Both the position numbers and the translations under genes were made by a program. Below the pieces are notes generated by a model. It had not been told where the DNA came from. It ran no database searches and saw only the letters and a program-made list of their open reading frames with translations. A DNA stretch of 64,000 nt from Vombatus ursinus (lineage: Eukaryota; Chordata; Mammalia; Diprotodontia; Vombatidae): positions 38,601,920-38,665,919 of the forward strand of contig NW_020954585.1 of the NCBI RefSeq assembly GCF_900497805.2, read 5' to 3'. Within the stretch, counting starts at the first letter, position 1. Every line of letters begins with the position of its first letter. Shown here in pieces: positions 1-12,440 of this stretch.

Positions 1-165
1 AATCATTCCACCCCTGCCTGCCTTAAGTTTCTAATTTGTAAAATCAGAATACTAATAACACCTACTTATCATTGTTGTTGTGAGAACCAAATGAAATAGT
101 ATTTTGTTTATAAAGCGCTTAAAAACCTTAAAGTGCTATATAAATGGTTGCTATTATTATTGTCC
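1..165 (+). repeat. 3' part of a CORE-SINE (MIR/MAR1/Mon1 type)
   Basis: The stretch reads as the second half of a mammalian CORE-SINE. It has a 'taatttgtaaaatcagaata' segment, then a 'cacctactt...gttgttgtgag' core and an ending with 'aaagtgctatataaatg' and (ATT)n. The head lies outside the window. The exact subfamily cannot be named by eye. Confidence 0.75.
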
Positions 166-244
166 CCTGGGTGATCAATTAATTTTTTTGAACTCTTGGC
201 ATTCTATTATTTGTAGTTGTGTAATACTAATGGAAAGATATTGT

Positions 245-1405
245 CAGACTGAGGATCCAAAATGGGGGAATAGAGCCAACTTACCTGAACCCTAACAATA
301 TTCCGCTCAAAACAACTTTAAAATAATGCCTCAAATTGAATTCTGGAGCAGAAGAGCCAACAAAAAGCCAGGGTAAAACATTTTTTGGGCCCAAAACAGC
401 TTAAGAAGCTAGCATGAAAGGTCTGTCACATCATGGTTATGGTCAGGGTCAGAGAGCAGTGCAGGCTGCACAACAGCAAAGGACAGCAGCAGGCCTTAGA
501 GGCAACAGCAGCAGCTTCAGGAGCTCTCAGCACATAAATAGTAAAAGGATCAGATGACTGATCAGCAAGAGATTACAAAATTTTTGTGCCACTGGTTGCA
601 GGACCTTCTTGCATTATTCATAAAAAGTTCTGAGTTATCATTTCAGGGCAAAAAGGATCACTAGCTTTTATGGCTGAAGGGTACTAGGAACCTCGTCACA
701 GCTTCAGGATAAAGAAGGGTGCTTGTGGTGATTCATAAGGGAGTAGGGGTCTTTGTCTCAGTTCCAAGGCAGAGAGGAGCACTAGCACTTGTGGCTGCAG
801 GAAGGCAAGGGACTTGGTCACATTTGCAGGGCCAAAAGAAGTACTAGCAGAGGACTACAGCTACAGGGGACAAGTTCCTTTTTGGGGTAAAGAACAGAGG
901 AAAGGCCAGGAAATCAGTAAGCACACCTCTCCTTAGATCATCCCACCATGAAAGCACTGAAAACTTATGGACATCCTCTCCCACCCCTCCAGAGCTAGTT
1001 CTAAAAGCATTACCATGAAAAACTGGAAGCCTGGGACAATAGCCTCTCCACCCCGGGAGCAGAAACCAAATTTAATATAAAGTTAGAAGTCAAGAAATAG
1101 GCTGAAAAAAATGAGCAAACAACAAAAAAGAACATGACCACAACAAGTTATTATGGTGACAAGGAAGATCAAGACAAATTCACATGACAACTATGTCAAA
1201 ACAGCTACAAGCAAAGTTGGAAAGAAAATGTGAATTTGACAAAAGCCCAAGAAAAATTGCTGGAAAAATCTCAAAAAAAAAAAAAAAGATTTTAAGGATC
1301 AAATAAGAGAGGTAGAAAAAATTAGGAAAATAAGTGACAGTGAAAAGAGAGTCAACAGCTTGGTATAAGAGGCACAAAAATACTTAAAAATGCTTTAAAA
1401 AAGAA
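245..1405 (+). mobile_element. L1 LINE (outer copy), 5' segment: 5'UTR and start of ORF1
   Basis: This starts near a degraded form of the motif 'gagccaagatgg' that opens the other L1 copies here. It runs through a 5'UTR colinear with those at 30838 and, reversed, 50870: the shared 'ggagcagaagagccaacaa', 'acacctctccttagatcat' and 'gggagcagaaaccaaattta' blocks appear in order. ORF1 begins with an ATG at 1111. The copy breaks off at about 1405 inside the ORF1 coiled-coil region and resumes near 3225. The 5' end looks complete, so this was a near full-length insertion. It is old, with many stops. I could not find a convincing target-site duplication. Confidence 0.8.
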
Positions 1406-3145
1406 TTCTGAAAGAACAAAAAGTCAAGAATATGAGGGGAATAAATAAAAAAATGTGAAGGAAGGCAGTCTAGCTGTACTAGATCTCAAACTGTAATATT
1501 AAACAGTGATTATCAAAACAATATGGTACTGGCTGAGAAATAGTGGTAGATCAGTGAAATAGATTAGGTACATAATACATTGTAGTAAATGAACATAGCA
1601 ATCTAATGTTTGGTAAACCCAAAGATCCAAGCTGTGGGGACAAAACTCCTTATTTGACAAAACCTGCTGAGAAAACTCTAAAATAATATGGCAGAAAGGC
1701 ATAGACTAACATTTCACAACATATATAATGATAAGGTAAAAATGGGTAAACAATTTATACATAAAGGGTGATACTATAAGCAAATTAGGAGAACATTAAA
1801 TAGTTTACTTGTCAGATCTATGGACAAGGGAAGAATTTAGGACCAAATAAGATATAGAGAGTGTTATGAAATGTCAAATGGATCATTTTGATTATGCAAA
1901 ATTAAAAAAGATTTTTTCCCAAACAAAACCAATGCAATCAAAATTAGAAGAAAAGCAAAACATTGGGAGAGGGATTTTTGGCAAATAGCTCTGATAAAGG
2001 CCTCATTTCTCAAATATATAAAGAACTGAATCAATATTTTAATAATATAAGTCATTTCCCAATTGATAAATGGGTAAAGGATATGAACAGGGCATTTTCA
2101 GACTAAGAAATCAAAGCTATGTCATATGAAAAATGCTCTAAATCACTACTGATTATAGAAATACAAATTAAAATAAGGTGAGGAACCACATCATACCTAT
2201 CAGATTGGCCAATATGACCAAAAAGAAAAAAAAAGAAAATGAAAAATGTTGGTGGGGATGTGGGAAAACTGGGACATTAAAGCATGATTGGTGGAGTTGT
2301 GAACTGAACCAACAATTCTGGAGAGTATTTGGAATTATGCCCAAAAGGGTAAAAAACTGTGCATACCTTTTGATCCTGTAATATCACTGCTTGGTTTATA
2401 TCACCAAAGAGATCAAAAAAGGGTAAAGGACCTATTTGTACATAGTCATAGCATCTCTTTTTGTGCTAAGAATTGGAAACGGAGGTGACATTAATCGATT
2501 GGAGAATGGTTGAACAAGTTATGGTATATGTGTTTAGTGGAATATTATTGTGCTATAAGAAATGACAAGCACTTCAGAAAAACCTGGAAAGACATACACA
2601 AAGTAATATAAAGTGAAGTGAGCAAAACCAGGAGAACATTATACACAGTAACAGCAATATTGTAAGATGAAGAACTTTGAATGACTTGACTAGTCTCAGC
2701 AACAGAGTGATCCAAGACAGTCATAAAGGACTCATGAAAAATGCTATTTGCCTTCAGTCAAAGAACTAATATAGTCTGAATACAGGCTGAAGCATATAAT
2801 TTTTCTTTCTTTCTTCCTTCTTTCCTTCCTCCCTTCCTTCCTTCTTTCTTTCCTTCCTTCCTCTCTTCCTTCCTTCCTTTCTTTCTTTTTTCTTTCTTCA
2901 TTCCTTCCTCCTTCTCTTTCTCTTTTCCAAATCTTCTTGCATAAAATGACTAATATGGAAATATATTTTACATGATTACACATGTATAACCAATATCAAA
3001 TTGCTTACCATCTCAGGGATGGGGGAGAGGAGAGAGGGAAGGATAGAATTTATAACTCAAAACTTTAAAGAAAAAACAATTAATGTTAAAAATGGTTTTT
3101 ACATCTAATTGAGAAGGGAATAAAATGTTGTTTAAAAAGAAAAGC
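1406..3145 (+). mobile_element. Second L1, 5'-truncated, inserted inside the outer L1
   Basis: The sequence jumps from ORF1 of the outer L1 straight into the C-terminal part of L1 ORF2 (frame with 'EGSLAVLDLK'). It then continues through the Cys-rich ORF2 C-terminus (about 2178-2381, motif CWWGCG...H) and the 3'UTR, ending 'aataaaatg' near 3130. The outer ORF1 then continues after about 80 bases. The short similar strings tttaaaaaagaa (1394-1405) and tttaaaaagaa (3131-3141) may be the target duplication, but they are A-rich and weak evidence. Confidence 0.72.
2795..2925 (+). repeat. Pyrimidine microsatellite (TTTC/TTCC)n in L1 3'UTR
   Basis: About 130 bases of C and T in imperfect tetranucleotide units. 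It has grown where the inner L1's 3'UTR normally has a T-rich stretch before the 'acatgtataac' end motif. Confidence 0.9.
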
Positions 3146-3224
3146 ATGGACACCATTCTACTTGGAAAGACAAGGGGAGAGGTGACCCCATCCATGTGGT
3201 GAGTTATTACAATGCTTGGGAATC
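3146..3224 (+). other. Short non-L1 segment between inner L1 tail and resumption of outer L1
   Basis: About 80 bases that match neither L1 copy lie between the inner L1 end and the return of the outer ORF1, and they end in an A-run. This could be a 3' transduction carried by the inner L1, or filler DNA. I cannot tell which. Confidence 0.4.
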
Positions 3225-3989
3225 ATAAAAAATTGGCCAAATATTAAAAGTGGCACAAAAATCCAATAAAGAGAATTGCTTAAAAAGCAAAATTGGCCAA
3301 AGAGAAAAAAAAAGAGACAAAAATATTCACACAATTCCTTAAAAATTAGAATTGGAGAAGTGGACAGTAATAAGTCCATAAGATATCAAGAAAATAAAAT
3401 CAAGCAAAGCTGAAAGGATAAAAAAAAATAGAAGAAAATGTGAACTATCTTATTGGAAAAACAACTGACCTGGAAAATAGATTGAGGAGAAATAATTTAA
3501 CACTTATTAGACTATCTGAAACCCATGATCAAAAAAGAGACTAGACATAATCTTTTAAGAAATTATCAAGGAAAACTGTCCTGATATCCTAGAACCAGGG
3601 TATAAAATAGAAATGGAAAGAATTTATTGATCACCTCCTGAAAGAAATACCAAAAGGAAAACTCCAAAGAATATTGTAACCAATATACAGAGCTCTCAGG
3701 TCAAGGAAAAAGATATGGCAAGTAGTCAGAAAGAAACAATATCATGGAACCACATTCAGAATCATGAAAAATTTAGCAGTTTCAACTTTAAAGGAATGGA
3801 GGACTGATATGATATTCTGGAGGACAAAAGAGCTAAAATTACAACCAAGGATAATCTATCAAGCAAAATTTTTGAAAAGAAAAAAAATGGGTATTTAGTG
3901 AAATAGAGGACTCTCAGGCATTTGTGAAGAAAAGACCAGAGCTGAGTACAAAATTTAACTTTCAAATACAAGAATTAAAGGAAGCATAA
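3225..3989 (+). pseudogene. L1 ORF1 remnant (outer L1), C-terminal two-thirds
   Basis: ORF1 encodes the RNA-binding, coiled-coil chaperone of L1. Here the end of the coiled coil (Lys/Glu-rich) and the C-terminal region can be followed by comparison with the cleaner copy at 31753-32825, ending at the same 'gaagcataa' stop. Several in-frame stops and frame changes make it non-coding. The N-terminal piece is at 1111-1405, before the nested insertion. Confidence 0.7.
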
Positions 3990-4364
3990 AAAGGCAAATT
4001 GAAAGAAAAATCATAAGGGAATCAATAGGGTTAAAAATTTACACTCCTATATGGGAATATGATACATGTAACTCCTAAGAACTTTATAATCATTAGGAAA
4101 GTTAGAAGTAACATTTGAGATTTACTCTCACTAGGAATTGCCTCATAGATGGAATAACACACATACTAATTTGGTTATAAATAATTTGATTATATACAGA
4201 TTACAAAACTATTTTAACCTCCATAGGTATAGGAGAGAAAGGGGATAGGGAGGTACTGATAGAAATAAGGACAGATTAAGGGAGGCAATGGTCATAAGCA
4301 AAACAAACTTTTGAGGAGGGATAAGTTAAAAAAAATGGAGAAAAGAATAAATGGGGGAAGAAAT

Positions 4365-7035
4365 ATGATAGAGGGAAATATAGTGACTAATCATAACTGG
4401 GAACATGAATGGGCTGAACACACCCATAAAATAAAAGTAGATAGGATAGCTGGTAGGACAGTGGATTAAAAACCAGGATCCAACCATATGGTGTTTATAA
4501 GAAACACACTTGAAAGAACAAGAAAAATACAGAGTAAAAATAAATGCCTAAAGCAGAAGCTATTATGCTTCAGTGGGAGGTAAAAAACAAAAGTAGGGAT
4601 AGCAATCATGATCTTAGACAAAGCAAAAGCAAAAATAGTTCTAATTAAGAGATAAGCAGTAAAAATACATTATGCCAAACATCATAGATGATGAAGAAAT
4701 ATCAATATTAAACATATATGCTTCAAATGGCATAGCATCTAATTTTTAAAGGAAAAAATAAATGAATTACAATAGGATATAGATAATAAAACTATACTAG
4801 TAGGGGCCTCAACTGTCTACTCTCAGAAATAGATAAATCTAACTAAAAAAGAAAGAGAATTTAAGGAGATCAATAGAATTTTAGAAAAGTTAGATATAAT
4901 GGACCTGTGGAGAAAATGAAATAAGAATAGAAAGGAGTTCATTATTTTTTTTTGGTATACATGCTCCCTTAGAAAAAAATTGACCATGTGTTAGGACATA
5001 AAAACCTGAAAACCAAGTGTGGGAAAGCAGAAATTTTAAATGCATCCATTTATTATTGTAATACAATAAAATTACATTCAATAAAGGAATGGAAACATAG
5101 ATATAAATTAATTGGAAACTAGTAATCTTGATCTTAAAAAATTGATTGGGTCAAAGAACAAATCATAGAAACAATAATTAATTTCATTAAAGAGAATGAC
5201 AACAGTATGACAACATACTAAAATGTATGGGATATAGCCAAATCAGCATTTAGGGGAAATTTTATATATCTAAATGATTACATTAGTGAAATAGAGAAGG
5301 AGACGATCAATTAATTGGGTATGCAAGTAAACAAAAAAGAAAACTAGTAAAAGAACAAGTTAAAAATCCCCAATTAGACACCAAATATGAAATTCTGAAA
5401 ATCAAAGGAGAGATTAACAAATTTGAAAATAAGGGAATCATTGAACTAATAAATAAAACTAGGAACTGTTTTTATAAATAAAATAAATAAATCAACAAGA
5501 AAGAGGAAAACCAAATTACCAGTATCAAAAGTGAAAAAGGTTAATTCACCACCAATGGAGATGAAAATAAAGCAATTATTAAGAGCTAGTTTGCTCAATT
5601 ATATGCCAACAAAATTAACAATCTAAGTTAAATGGATAAATATTTATAAAAAATATAAATTAATCAAATTAACAGAAGAGAAAATAAAATACTTAAATCA
5701 TCATACCTTAGAAAAAGAAATTGAGTAAACCATAAATAAGCTCCCTAAGAAAAAATCCTTAGGACCAGATGAATTTGCAAGTGAAGAAAAATTAATCCTA
5801 ATATTACATAAACTATTTAGAAAATGATCAAAGAAAGAGTCTTATGAAATTCTATTTATGACACAAATATGTTGCTAAACCAGGAAGAACAAAGACAGAG
5901 AATGACAACTCTCCCTAAATTAATTTACTTGTTCAGTGTTATTTCAATCAAACTACCAAAAATTTTCTTATAGAACTAAAACAATAAAAAAAAATGCACC
6001 TGGAAGAAGAAAAGATCAAAAATATCAAGGGAATCAATGAAAAAAAAATGAAGTTGGCCTCCAGATCTCAAACTGTATTTCAAGGTGATAATTTTCAAAA
6101 TAATCTGGAACTGGATAAGAAATAGAGTGGTGAATCAGTAAAATAGGTTAAGGATACAACACACAGTAGTAAATATCTTCAGTAATCTAGTGTTTGCTAA
6201 ACACAAATATCCAAGCTCTGGGGACAAGAACTTGCTATTTGACAAAAACTGCTGGCAAAACTGTAAAACTATGGTGGAAACTAGTATAGACTAACAACTC
6301 ACACCATATGCTAAGATGAGGTTAAAATGGGTACATGATTTTAGATATAAAGTATAATATCATAAGCAAATTAAGAGAGCATATGATATTCTAACATATA
6401 TTGGATAAGAGAATTTATGACATAACAAAGTATAGAAACCATTATGGGATATAAAATAGAAAATTTTGAATGCATCAAATTAAAAAGTATTTGCACAAAT
6501 AAAATCTATGCATCCAAGATTAGAAGGAAATTGGGGAAAATTGCAACAAATTTCTCTGTTAAAGGCTTCATTTCTCAAGTATATAGAGAACAGACACCAA
6601 ATGTATAAGAATATGAGTCATTCCCCAATTGATAAATACTAAAAGGATTCAATAGGCTTTTTTTTCAGAATAAGAAATCAAATCTATCTACAATCATATA
6701 AAAATTCTCTAAATCAGTTATCATTAGAGAAATGTAAACCAAAAAAAAAAAAAAACAAAAACAACTTTGAGGTACCACATCATACCTACCAGATTGGCTA
6801 ATATGACAGAAAAAGAAAATGGTAAATGTTGGAGGAGATGTGGAAAAATTGGGACCCTAATGCACTGTTGTGAACTGATCCAGCCATTCTGCAGAGCAAG
6901 ATGGAACTATGCACAAAAGACTATGAAACTGTGCATACCCTTTGACCCAGTAATACCATTACTAGTGCTATTTCCAAAAGAGATAAAAGAAAATGGAAAA
7001 GAAAATGGAAAATATGTACAAACATATTTATAGTA
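4365..7035 (+). pseudogene. L1 ORF2 remnant (outer L1), internally deleted
   Basis: The N-terminal start and endonuclease region lie at about 4365-5300. Linker and early RT sequence run to about 5905 and the C-terminal domain spans about 5930-7035. The junction near 5905-5930 removes the RT core, including the expected FADD box. The surviving C-terminus shows the Cys-rich motif used by mammalian L1 ORF2. Not functional. Confidence 0.7.
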
Positions 7036-7619
7036 GATCTTTTTTGTGGTGGCAAAAAATTAGAAATTGAGAGGATGCCCAGGGGGGAATGGCTGAATAA
7101 GTTGTGGTATATGATTGTGATTGAATATTATTGTGCCATAATAAATGATGAGCAGGACAGTTTCAGAAAATGCCCAGGAGACTAATATGAACTGATGCAA
7201 AATGAAGTGAGCAGAACCAGAGCAACATTGTATACAATAACAGCAATATTACATGATTATTGACTAAGAATGACTTAGCTATTCTCACAACACAATTATC
7301 AAAAACAATTTCAAAGGACTTTTGATGAAAAATGTTATCCATTTCCAGAGAAAGAACTGATGGAGTCAATTTAGACCAAAATATCTTTTTTTTGTGTTAT
7401 TTTTCTTAGGCTTTTTTTTTTAGTCTCTGTTTTTATTTGCAAAATGGCTAATATGAAAATATATTTTTTCATGACTTCACATGTATAATGTACATCGAAT
7501 TACTGGAATTCTCAAGGTGGGGGGAAGAGGAGGAAGGGAAGGAGAGAATTTGGAACTCAAAATTTAAAATTAAAATGAACATAATTTTTTACATGTAATT
7601 GAGAAATATTTATTGAAAT

Positions 7620-8555
7620 AAATGAAAAAACATATATTGAGGAAAAATAAAATATATCCCAAACAAAAAAAAATGAATTATATTGGTGTTAAAGACAGAA
7701 TTTTGTTTGAGAGAAATAACTGAAGTCACTGAAAGTGAGTTTTGCCCAAATACTCCTCCCCATTCAATAAATGGTGCTAAAGTTATCAAAGAGATGTGTA
7801 ACCAGAAAAGGAGGTCGGACCAAACATATAGTGATTGGGAGGGGTGGGCAACCTGAGTACTTCTTGTGTACCTTATGTTGTAAGGAAATCCCCACATTAT
7901 ATTGAGTGAACCCATTCTACACCATATGCAGGGTATGACACAGGAATTAAAAATCTGGGTGGATTGTGACCTGTACTGTTTGGAACTCTGAATTTTACTT
8001 CTCCGTGACTTAGAAAGCAAGAAAATTGCTTGTGACCACCTCGTGCTAGACTTAGCACGTCCACTGAGAAAGAGCTGCAAGGAATTGTACCAGTGTTTTA
8101 TATCTGCCTGGAAGGACTTCTCCTTGCACAGGAAGTCTACCATTTCCTCATGATTCCTTAAAGCCAACCTCCTCCTCATGTAAGAAGACCTAAGACTACC
8201 TCTTCTCAACTTTTATCTTCCATCTCCTGCTGGGCATCATGTGTCTCCTGAGGGAAGTTTACAAGGTGCCAGAACAGGGCATATTCTATCTGCTCCATAG
8301 CAACCACTTTCATTTGTCTCAATTCAAGGCACCTTCTAACTCCTGCTGCCATCCCAAACTCCCAACTAGGATGTGAACAATCTCCATTGCAAAGAAAAGC
8401 AAACTTCCCTTTTACTTCAGGCCTTCCATCTTTTGCTGCTCTTGTCATTTGAAGGAAGAGTAAGAGGAAAGTTGGTGGGGAATGGAATATCTTCCTCCGC
8501 TGAGCAGGTTTAAATTACATTGCACTTATCCCCAGCCAAACTCCTACCTCCATTG
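7620..8555. other. Unassigned stretch between L1 and L2
   Basis: No repeat family recognised. Two minus-strand open frames (8448-8206 and 8209-7610) overlap in an ATGA-like arrangement. Their translations show no domain I know, and the second runs into the neighbouring L1 tail, so I do not call them genes. The right-hand part could be the poorly conserved 5' end of the L2 that follows. Confidence 0.4.
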
Positions 8556-8559
8556 GGAA

Positions 8560-10985
8560 GGGAAGTGGCACTTTCCACTCAGTCCTGAGCATTTTCACAC
8601 CTGGTCATGCCCTTCATATCCCAGTAACTCTGAACTCCTGTCAATTATCATCCAAACCCCATTTTCCACTCCCATCATTTAATTCCTCATTCCTGTATCC
8701 TTTAACCCTCCCACTCCAAAGTTTCAATCTAATTCCATAAAGCCCTGTCACTATGCCCTCTGAAATGCATATTCATAGGCAACACATGTGCCTTCATCTT
8801 ATTTTTTTTCTCTCCTACTCCTTCCAAATACTAGCTTTTACTGAAACCTGACTCCTCTCTGATGACACCCTCCTTGACCACCCTTTCTACTACTGGCTAC
8901 ACCTCTACTTATTTTGCTCAGCTCACTGGTCCAGGCAGGGGAATTAGAATATTCCTTACTTCCCACTACCATTTCATGGTTCTCTTCCCACCTCCATCAC
9001 TCAGTAACTTCTTTTCCTTCAGGGCGTATACTATTCATAACTAAAACCCAACAAAAATCCTGGTAATTATTGTCTATAGATGCTCAGATAACTTCCTTCA
9101 TTGCTCAATGCATTCATTATCTAGTTCACATTTTTTCCCTCTCCTCTCTAATTCCTGACTTAATACTAGAAGATTTTATCACACATATTGACTTTCCCTC
9201 ATATATCCTGACCACTCAGTTCCTCAATTTATTTACTTTCCATGGACTACTGCTCCACCTCACCTCACCCACACACAAAGATGGTCATACCCTAGATCTT
9301 GTCATTACCCCAAAATGCACCACCTCCATGTACAAGAATTCTGAAATCCCTTTATTCATCCATTCCTTATTGGCTTTTCTCCTCTCACTCTGCCTTCCCT
9401 TACAAATCCCTACTCTTCATCTTCACCATGGCATCCAATCCTGTGAGCCCTCAATTCTCTCCCAGGCTATCACTCCTACACTAAGAACTCTCTTCTTCTC
9501 CCTATCGTGACTCTTTGGTACACCTATTTAACACTACACTGTCCTCTCTTGAATCACTAGCTGCCTTTTAATATTCCCAATTATGCTCAGCCAATCTTTA
9601 GTCTTGGATCACTTCCACCATTAGCTGCCTTCAGTCCTACATGGGTGCTACTGAATGAAGATGTAGAAAATCACACAACCATTCCACCTTTTTGACTAGG
9701 TCCACTAAAAATTTGTAAGCTTCAGCTGGGTCCTCACTTCTGCTAGGCAATCCTACCACAACTCCTTTATTAACTCACTCTCCCACTTTCCATGGCAGTT
9801 CTTCCAAACTTTTTTCATTCCTCTTTAAGTTTTCCATGGCTCCCCATATCCCCACTCTCTCAGCTGAGATCTTTGTTTCATATTTTACAGAAAAATTGAG
9901 GCCATTGGCCATGAGCACCCTCTTCTCCCCTTTTTCTCATATCATAACACTCACATTCCTTCTGCCATTATTTCTTCCTTTATCCTTTTCTCATATGATA
10001 AAGTAAACCTACACCTTACCAGAGTTAACCTCTCTATTTATTCAAATGATGCCATTCCATCTCATCTCTCCAACAGATAGTTCCTCTGTCATCCCCACTC
10101 TTTCAGTTATTTTTAATCTTTCATTGTCTACTGGCTCATTCCTTACTACCTGCAAGCATACCCATGTCTTCATCCTGAAAAAAGTCCTTGTTTGATCCCT
10201 CCATCCCTGATAACTTTCATCCTATATTTCTGTTCCCCTCTGTGGCTAAACTCCTTGAAAAGGATGTTCTATAACAGGTGCCTCCACTTTCTCTTCTCTC
10301 GCCCTCTTCTTCATCACTTACAACCGGGCTTCTGACCTTATTATGCCACCAAATTCTTCTGTCCAAAGTTATAAATGATCTCTTAGTTGCCAAATCCAAT
10401 GGTGTTCTCTCAATACTCATTCTCTTTGACCTCTTTGCAGCTTTTGACATTGTTGATCTCTCTATCCTTCTTGATACTCTCTTCTCACTAAATTTTCAGA
10501 ATGCTGCTCTCTTCTGGCTCTCCTCCTACCTATCTGACCTCTTTTTCTCTCTTTCTTTTGCTGGATCTCTAACTGTAGGTGTACCATAGGGCTCTGCCCT
10601 GGGCTCTCTTCTTTTCTCCCTTGCTGATTTCATTAGCTCCCATGGATTTAATTACCTTGCCCATGCTAAAGCTTCTAAAATTGACCCATTTTCCCCCAAA
10701 CCCTCCACTGACCTCTGATGTTCCACCTCCAACTGCCTTTCTGATATTTCAAACTAGATATATTAAATCCCAACAATAATATCTTAGATGCTGCCAATAT
10801 ACAAGGCATATTATTAGTCACCATTAAAATTGAAGTTCCTGTTTCAGAATGTAAGCACCTCTATTATAATGTAAGATCCTTGAGGACAAGAGCTTTTTTT
10901 TTGCTCTTCTTTCTATCCCTAGTGCTTAGCACAGTATCTGACACATAGTAAGTCCTTTATAAATGCTCATTGCCTGATTCACTGG
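8560..10985 (+). mobile_element. L2 LINE, long copy with endonuclease, RT and 3' end
   Basis: The pyrimidine-rich strand translates to L2 ORF2 landmarks in order. These are the 'AL*NAYS' opening (usual ALWNARS), 'LLLHLTSPTHKDGHTLDLVI' in the endonuclease (about 9245-9305), 'LFDLFAAFDIVDLSILLD' in RT (about 10426-10480), and 'SLTVGVP' followed by the GSxLG box at 10565-10605. The element then skips much of the C-terminal third. It ends with the shared L2 tail: 'gtaagatccttgaggacaag', 'agtgcttagcacagtatctg' and 'tttataaatgctcattg'. Confidence 0.88.
8640..10780 (+). pseudogene. L2 ORF2 remnant (endonuclease-reverse transcriptase)
   Basis: This is the coding part of the L2 copy. The APE-type endonuclease segment and RT palm motifs are recognisable as short open runs (9070-9510, 10278-10589) broken by stops and frame changes. 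The expected GDFN box reads LEDF. The ADD box and everything after it are degraded or missing. A fossil of a LINE polymerase; no host function is implied. Confidence 0.75.
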
Positions 10986-11019
10986 GGATGAGAAATTAAA
11001 AAAAAAATTAAACAGTATC

Positions 11020-11330
11020 TCACCCCAATGACCTTACTTTCTACTTAGGTATACAACATATTCACTCCTTCATTCCTCTCTAGCAGCCACTCTAAGAACT
11101 CTTAAGTCTTTTTTCTCATTGTGTCCTTACATGGGTACTTTTTGCTCTACTCCAAACTCTTTTCAACTTCCTTTTATGTGTTGTCTTTTCCAATTAGATT
11201 GTAAATTTCTTGAAGACAAGAACTGTCTCCCTTTTGACTTATATTTGTAATCATGGAGTTTAACACAGTGCCTAGCACATTACAAGCACTTAAAAATGCT
11301 TTTTGACTTGACAACATATAAACAGATAAT
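11020..11330 (+). mobile_element. L2 LINE, 3' end fragment
   Basis: A second, separate L2 tail. 'attgtaaatttcttgaagac', 'acagtgcctagcacat' and 'aagcacttaaaaatgc' follow the usual L2 3' order. The upstream 180 bases fit a degraded ORF2 C-terminus. Confidence 0.75.
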
Positions 11331-11334
11331 TAAA

Positions 11335-11870
11335 TTCAAGAGAGAATTAAAAAGAACCATAGCTCTAATTAGGAATTCTCAAACCTGGGACATATTCGTT
11401 GATGCAGGGGGAAGTTGGGCTGTTGTAAAGTTTGTCCACTTCACTGAATAATAGAAGTAGATTGGACACAAAAAACAAGGAGTTGAAGAACTGGGAGGTC
11501 AGATGTTCAAAGAAAAAAGGAGACAGTATGGAGAAAAGTGTAAGCCAGATAGTACTTTTATAAGAGATGAGGAAAAGTGACCTGGTAGTCTATAGATAAC
11601 AAGAAATAAGATCTGGATGAGGCTGAATTAACTTTAAAAGTACAGTGAGGATTGCTGAGTGATGGATGTGATGGGAGGATCTGAAAGTAGCAATGTGAAG
11701 CAAGTAGCATACCATTTTTCTTCTTCATCCAATGTGTCAAGAAGTATGAAAAAGAGAATATACAGCTTTAGAGAGTGTACCACGAGATATCTTCAAGAGA
11801 AATCTGGCTTTAAGTGAACACCAGAAGATAATAAGAAAATGGAAGGAAGTGATCTAGGCTCATAAAGTAA
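11335..11870. other. Unassigned purine-rich stretch
   Basis: No coding sequence or repeat family could be recognised. A 60-codon minus-strand open frame at 11740-11558 has no features. Confidence 0.4.
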
Positions 11871-11874
11871 CAAA

Positions 11875-12058
11875 TGCATTTAGAGGTGGAAAGGACCATG
11901 TAAGTCATTAAATTCAAGCCCTCCTTTTTATAGTTTAGGAAAATGAGGCCCAAAGATATTGTGTGACTTCATCAGGGTTATACAGGAAGTGAGTTTGTGA
12001 GCTAGGATTGAAACTCAAGTTCTTTCCTTCTAAAAGCAGTGATTATTTTTTGCCAGTA
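11875..12058 (-). repeat. MIR-like SINE, antisense
   Basis: Read on the plus strand this is the reverse of a MIR-type element: a degraded 'ttacagatgaggaaa' stretch, then 'aaatgaggcccaaagatatt', and a reversed B-box-like part 'aggattgaaactcaag'. Confidence 0.65.
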
Positions 12059-12099
12059 ACACAACAGAGGAAATGCTCAGTGGTCTGTGAAAAAGGAGG

Positions 12100-12440
12100 G
12101 AAAGGAAGGTAAAAAGTATGGGGAGACTAGGAATGAGTTTATTACAGGTATTTGTGATAGTTGCAGCCTATACGAGGCTTTGAAAGAAGATTAGGATTCT
12201 TACACAAGGAAATGGTGTAAATACATGGACATAAGAAAATTTGGAGAAGTAAATAATTTGGGGAAGAAAAAAGATGAATTCTGCATTGGATATGTTGAAT
12301 TTTATCTGTCAATGGCACATCTCAGTGGAAATATTTATCAGTTAGTTAGCATTGTGGTACTGGAATTCATGAGCAATCAGGAACAGATAAATTTGCAAGT
12401 GATCTGTGGTAAATTTGAAGGAAGCAGACAAAGATTAAAG
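12100..12440 (-). mobile_element. L2 LINE ORF2 fragment, antisense (old)
   Basis: 'gatgaattctgcattggata', 'tgttgaattt' and the following antisense RT sequence match the part of L2 ORF2 that reads HLKLNxSKTEL on the other strand, also seen at about 46740. A 93-codon plus-strand open frame at 12225-12506 is the antisense shadow of this LINE sequence, not a gene. Confidence 0.5.

Larger units (their letters stand above)
3225..7615 (+). mobile_element. L1 LINE (outer copy), 3' segment: rest of ORF1, ORF2 with RT core missing, 3'UTR
   Basis: This resumes the L1 that begins near 245. ORF1 ends with a stop at about 3987. The ORF1-ORF2 spacer follows, then an ORF2 start region at about 4365 with N-terminal endonuclease-like sequence. 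At about 5905 the sequence skips from the early RT region (frame 'KKSLGPDEFA') to far downstream ORF2 sequence, so the RT catalytic core is absent. The Cys-rich ORF2 C-terminus is at 6767-7033 (CWRRCG...H). The 3'UTR ends 'acatgtaattgag' at about 7600. Stops are frequent. Confidence 0.8.

Noticed and set aside
7610-8209. 199-codon minus-strand open frame as a host gene
   Set aside because: No recognisable domain, no splice or promoter context, and it runs into an L1 3' end. Best explained as chance.
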